A stretch of DNA of 36,171 nt from Chitinophagaceae bacterium (GTDB lineage Bacteria; Bacteroidota; Bacteroidia; Chitinophagales; Chitinophagaceae). The DNA is taken from the NCBI GenBank assembly GCA_947472635.1, contig CANJDY010000001.1:1-36171 (forward strand). Reading direction: 5' to 3'. Positions 34,666-36,171 of this stretch are shown here, one piece after another. Positions within the stretch are counted from its first letter, which is position 1; each line of letters begins with the position of its first letter. Under the pieces are notes generated by a model. The model saw nothing but the letters and a program-made list of their open reading frames with translations. It ran no database searches and had not been told where the DNA came from. The position numbers were made by a program, and so were the translations under genes.

Positions 34666-35720
34666 GGTGGAAAATAAAAAGTATCCAAATACCCCTTCAC
34701 CAATCCATAAAAACGATCTGCATCGTTGAATAAAAACTGATGTTCGATAGGAAGCACATAAATGGGATAAGTTTTCAGCTCATTTTCAAATTTCAACAAT
34801 CGTACGCTGTCTTTTTCTGTGGTGAGAATTATTTTATTGGAGGATCGTAATTTTTCGAATTGCTTTTTAATCTCCTCTAGGTCGTCGATTGAAAAAATAT
34901 GATGATCGGGGAAACGCAGCATATCATAGGTTCTAACAATTGCTGTCAGGTATTCCTTTAAGGGTTTAGGACTTGCTATACCACAAACCAACAACATATC
35001 CATACCTGTTTGGAGGCTATAAGTAGCTTTACTAAAAAGATGATACGGTTGGCCATACACAATCTCAGTAAAAAATACAGATTGATTCGCTTTTGGTCTT
35101 AACTCCTTGATTATCGAATCTCTTTTTTGGATACTCAATGCTTGCCTACATTTGGTTACGATAATAATTTGTGCTCTTTTTGCACTCGTTCTTGTATCCC
35201 TTAAATCTCCTGCGGGCATCAATAAATCCCTGCTATAAAGGTTCTTTCTTTCTGTCAACAATATATTTAGCCCGGCCCTAACTGTGCGGTGTTGAAAAGC
35301 ATCATCCAAAATTATCACTTGGGTATTTGGTCTTTCCTGAAGCAATTGCGGAATGGCTACCAACCGTTCTTCACCAACAGCAACAATAGTTGAAGGGAAT
35401 TTCATATGAAATTGCATAGGCTCATCGCCTATTTCAAGAGCTGTAGTATTGTCATTGGCAATTCCAAATCCTCTAGTTTTTCTTTTATACCCCCTACTTA
35501 GGGTTGCTATGCGGTAGTCATTTCCAAATATTCTAATAAGATATTCTACCATAGGAGTTTTCCCTGTGCCGCCCACAGCCAAATTACCTACACAAATGAT
35601 GGGGAAATTAAAAGCGGAAGATTTTAAATAATTTTTATCAAACAACCAGTTTCTAATAATAAGGATGATGCCGTATAGTAAAGAAAAAGGAAGAAATAAG
35701 TATCGAAAACTTTTTAACAC
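34659..35720 (-). CDS. lpxK: Tetraacyldisaccharide 4'-kinase
   Basis: 353 aa. LpxK phosphorylates the 4' position of the lipid A disaccharide at the inner membrane face. Visible features: an N-terminal membrane-associated helix (YLFLPFSLLYGIILIIRNWL), Walker A at ~45-55 (GNLAVGGTGKT), the family motif LDDAFQHR, LRDTRTSAKRA, and TTEKDSVRL near the C-terminus. The start is a GTG at 35720; the frame is closed 27 bases upstream by TAG and no in-frame ATG precedes the conserved N-terminus. It is a housekeeping gene and the right boundary of the eCIS/cargo region. It shows that the organism makes lipid A. Confidence 0.93.
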   Translation of the reverse strand: MLKSFRYLFLPFSLLYGIILIIRNWLFDKNYLKSSAFNFPIICVGNLAVGGTGKTPMVEYLIRIFGNDYRIATLSRGYKRKTRGFGIANDNTTALEIGDEPMQFHMKFPSTIVAVGEERLVAIPQLLQERPNTQVIILDDAFQHRTVRAGLNILLTERKNLYSRDLLMPAGDLRDTRTSAKRAQIIIVTKCRQALSIQKRDSIIKELRPKANQSVFFTEIVYGQPYHLFSKATYSLQTGMDMLLVCGIASPKPLKEYLTAIVRTYDMLRFPDHHIFSIDDLEEIKKQFEKLRSSNKIILTTEKDSVRLLKFENELKTYPIYVLPIEHQFLFNDADRFYGLVKGYLDTFYFPPS

Positions 35721-35776
35721 GTGCTGGTAAATTGAAACTTTGGTGAACTAAGAAATTATTCAATGGACAATGCAAT

Positions 35777-36171
35777 TTAGCGAAATTCATGAATAGCATC
35801 GGGGCTAATGCCATAATCTAGTTGGATATCAAATTCATTTATATCGTCAATAGATTGACTGGGAGGAAAATAACTAAAGCCGATTTTTATACAATTTTTG
35901 CGGCACTTTTTTAAAAACCGGTCGTAATACCCCTTGCCATATCCTACCCGATTACCTGATTTGTCATAACATAATAGGGGAACAATGACTAAATCAATTA
36001 ACTCAGGCGAGATTTCATGCCCCCCTTTTGGTTCGGGTATGCCATAGGAATTGGTCAAAAATATGGTAGCAGGATCAAATTGAACAGAAAACATTTCTGC
36101 GCTATTGATATCCGGAAGCATAACAGGAAAAATAGCCTTCGTACCTACATTTTTAAAGAAGCAGTAATCTA
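35777..36171 (-). CDS. 5-formyltetrahydrofolate cyclo-ligase (5' truncated by window)
   Basis: The C-terminal part of the enzyme that converts 5-formyl-THF to 5,10-methenyl-THF with ATP. The signature DLVIVPLLCYDKSGNRVGYG then KGYYDRFL is present. The frame is open beyond the ATG at 36121 up to the window edge (reading ...FFKNVGTKAIFPVMLPDI), which fits the family's middle strand, so 36121 is not the true start and the gene continues outside. It lies 56 bases upstream of lpxK in the same direction. Confidence 0.88.
   Translation of the reverse strand, partial: DYCFFKNVGTKAIFPVMLPDINSAEMFSVQFDPATIFLTNSYGIPEPKGGHEISPELIDLVIVPLLCYDKSGNRVGYGKGYYDRFLKKCRKNCIKIGFSYFPPSQSIDDINEFDIQLDYGISPDAIHEFR

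Overview
The window is a low-GC stretch of a Bacteroidota chromosome, possibly from the Chitinophagia/Sphingobacteriia side; the exact lineage is an inference. Support comes from a Bacteroidota-type -7 promoter element (TAnnTTTG), lpxK (a Gram-negative outer membrane gene), and accessory genes typical of Bacteroidota contractile injection loci (a DUF5908 small protein, a CIS_TMP-type tape measure, DUF4157 cargo). No integrase, transposase, tRNA, rRNA or CRISPR array was seen.

Layout. Bases 1-2923 hold the 3' end of gyrA with its terminator, an AT-rich gap and a DbpA-like DEAD-box helicase. Bases 2963-24696 carry, all on the minus strand, a complete extracellular contractile injection system (eCIS, Afp/PVC-like). 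In transcription order these are: cap/terminator (Pvc16/Afp16-like), a 291-aa unknown protein, one sheath, inner tube 1, a hairpin terminator/attenuator, inner tube 2, a 56-aa DUF5908 protein, a LysM hub protein, a VgrG-like spike, a PAAR tip, a gp25-like wedge, an Afp11-like baseplate protein, a 260-aa fibre-like protein, an Afp12-like baseplate protein, a very large (1646 aa) tape measure, and the AAA+ ATPase. Many of these genes overlap or lie within a few bases of each other.

Bases 25055-28186 (plus strand, divergent from the cap gene) encode an exported, membrane-anchored protein with a GH18-like fold that has lost the catalytic acidic motif, and a small SAM methyltransferase. Bases 28402-34342 (minus strand) are a cargo module. 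Two DUF4157 proteins share a nearly identical ~190-residue leader with an HEAWH motif but have unrelated C-termini; the longer one carries 34-aa and 22-aa tandem repeats and hydrophobic helices that suggest membrane activity. A 170-aa protein downstream may be a chaperone-like partner. The right edge returns to housekeeping genes: lpxK and a truncated 5-formyltetrahydrofolate cyclo-ligase gene.

How it fits together (inference): sheath and tube are made in excess over the baseplate genes because of the attenuator after tube 1. The particle assembles on the baseplate under the tape measure and is closed by the cap. The leader-tagged DUF4157 proteins are candidates for loading into the tube or spike. 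The GH18-like membrane protein could link the particle to the envelope or recognise glycan.
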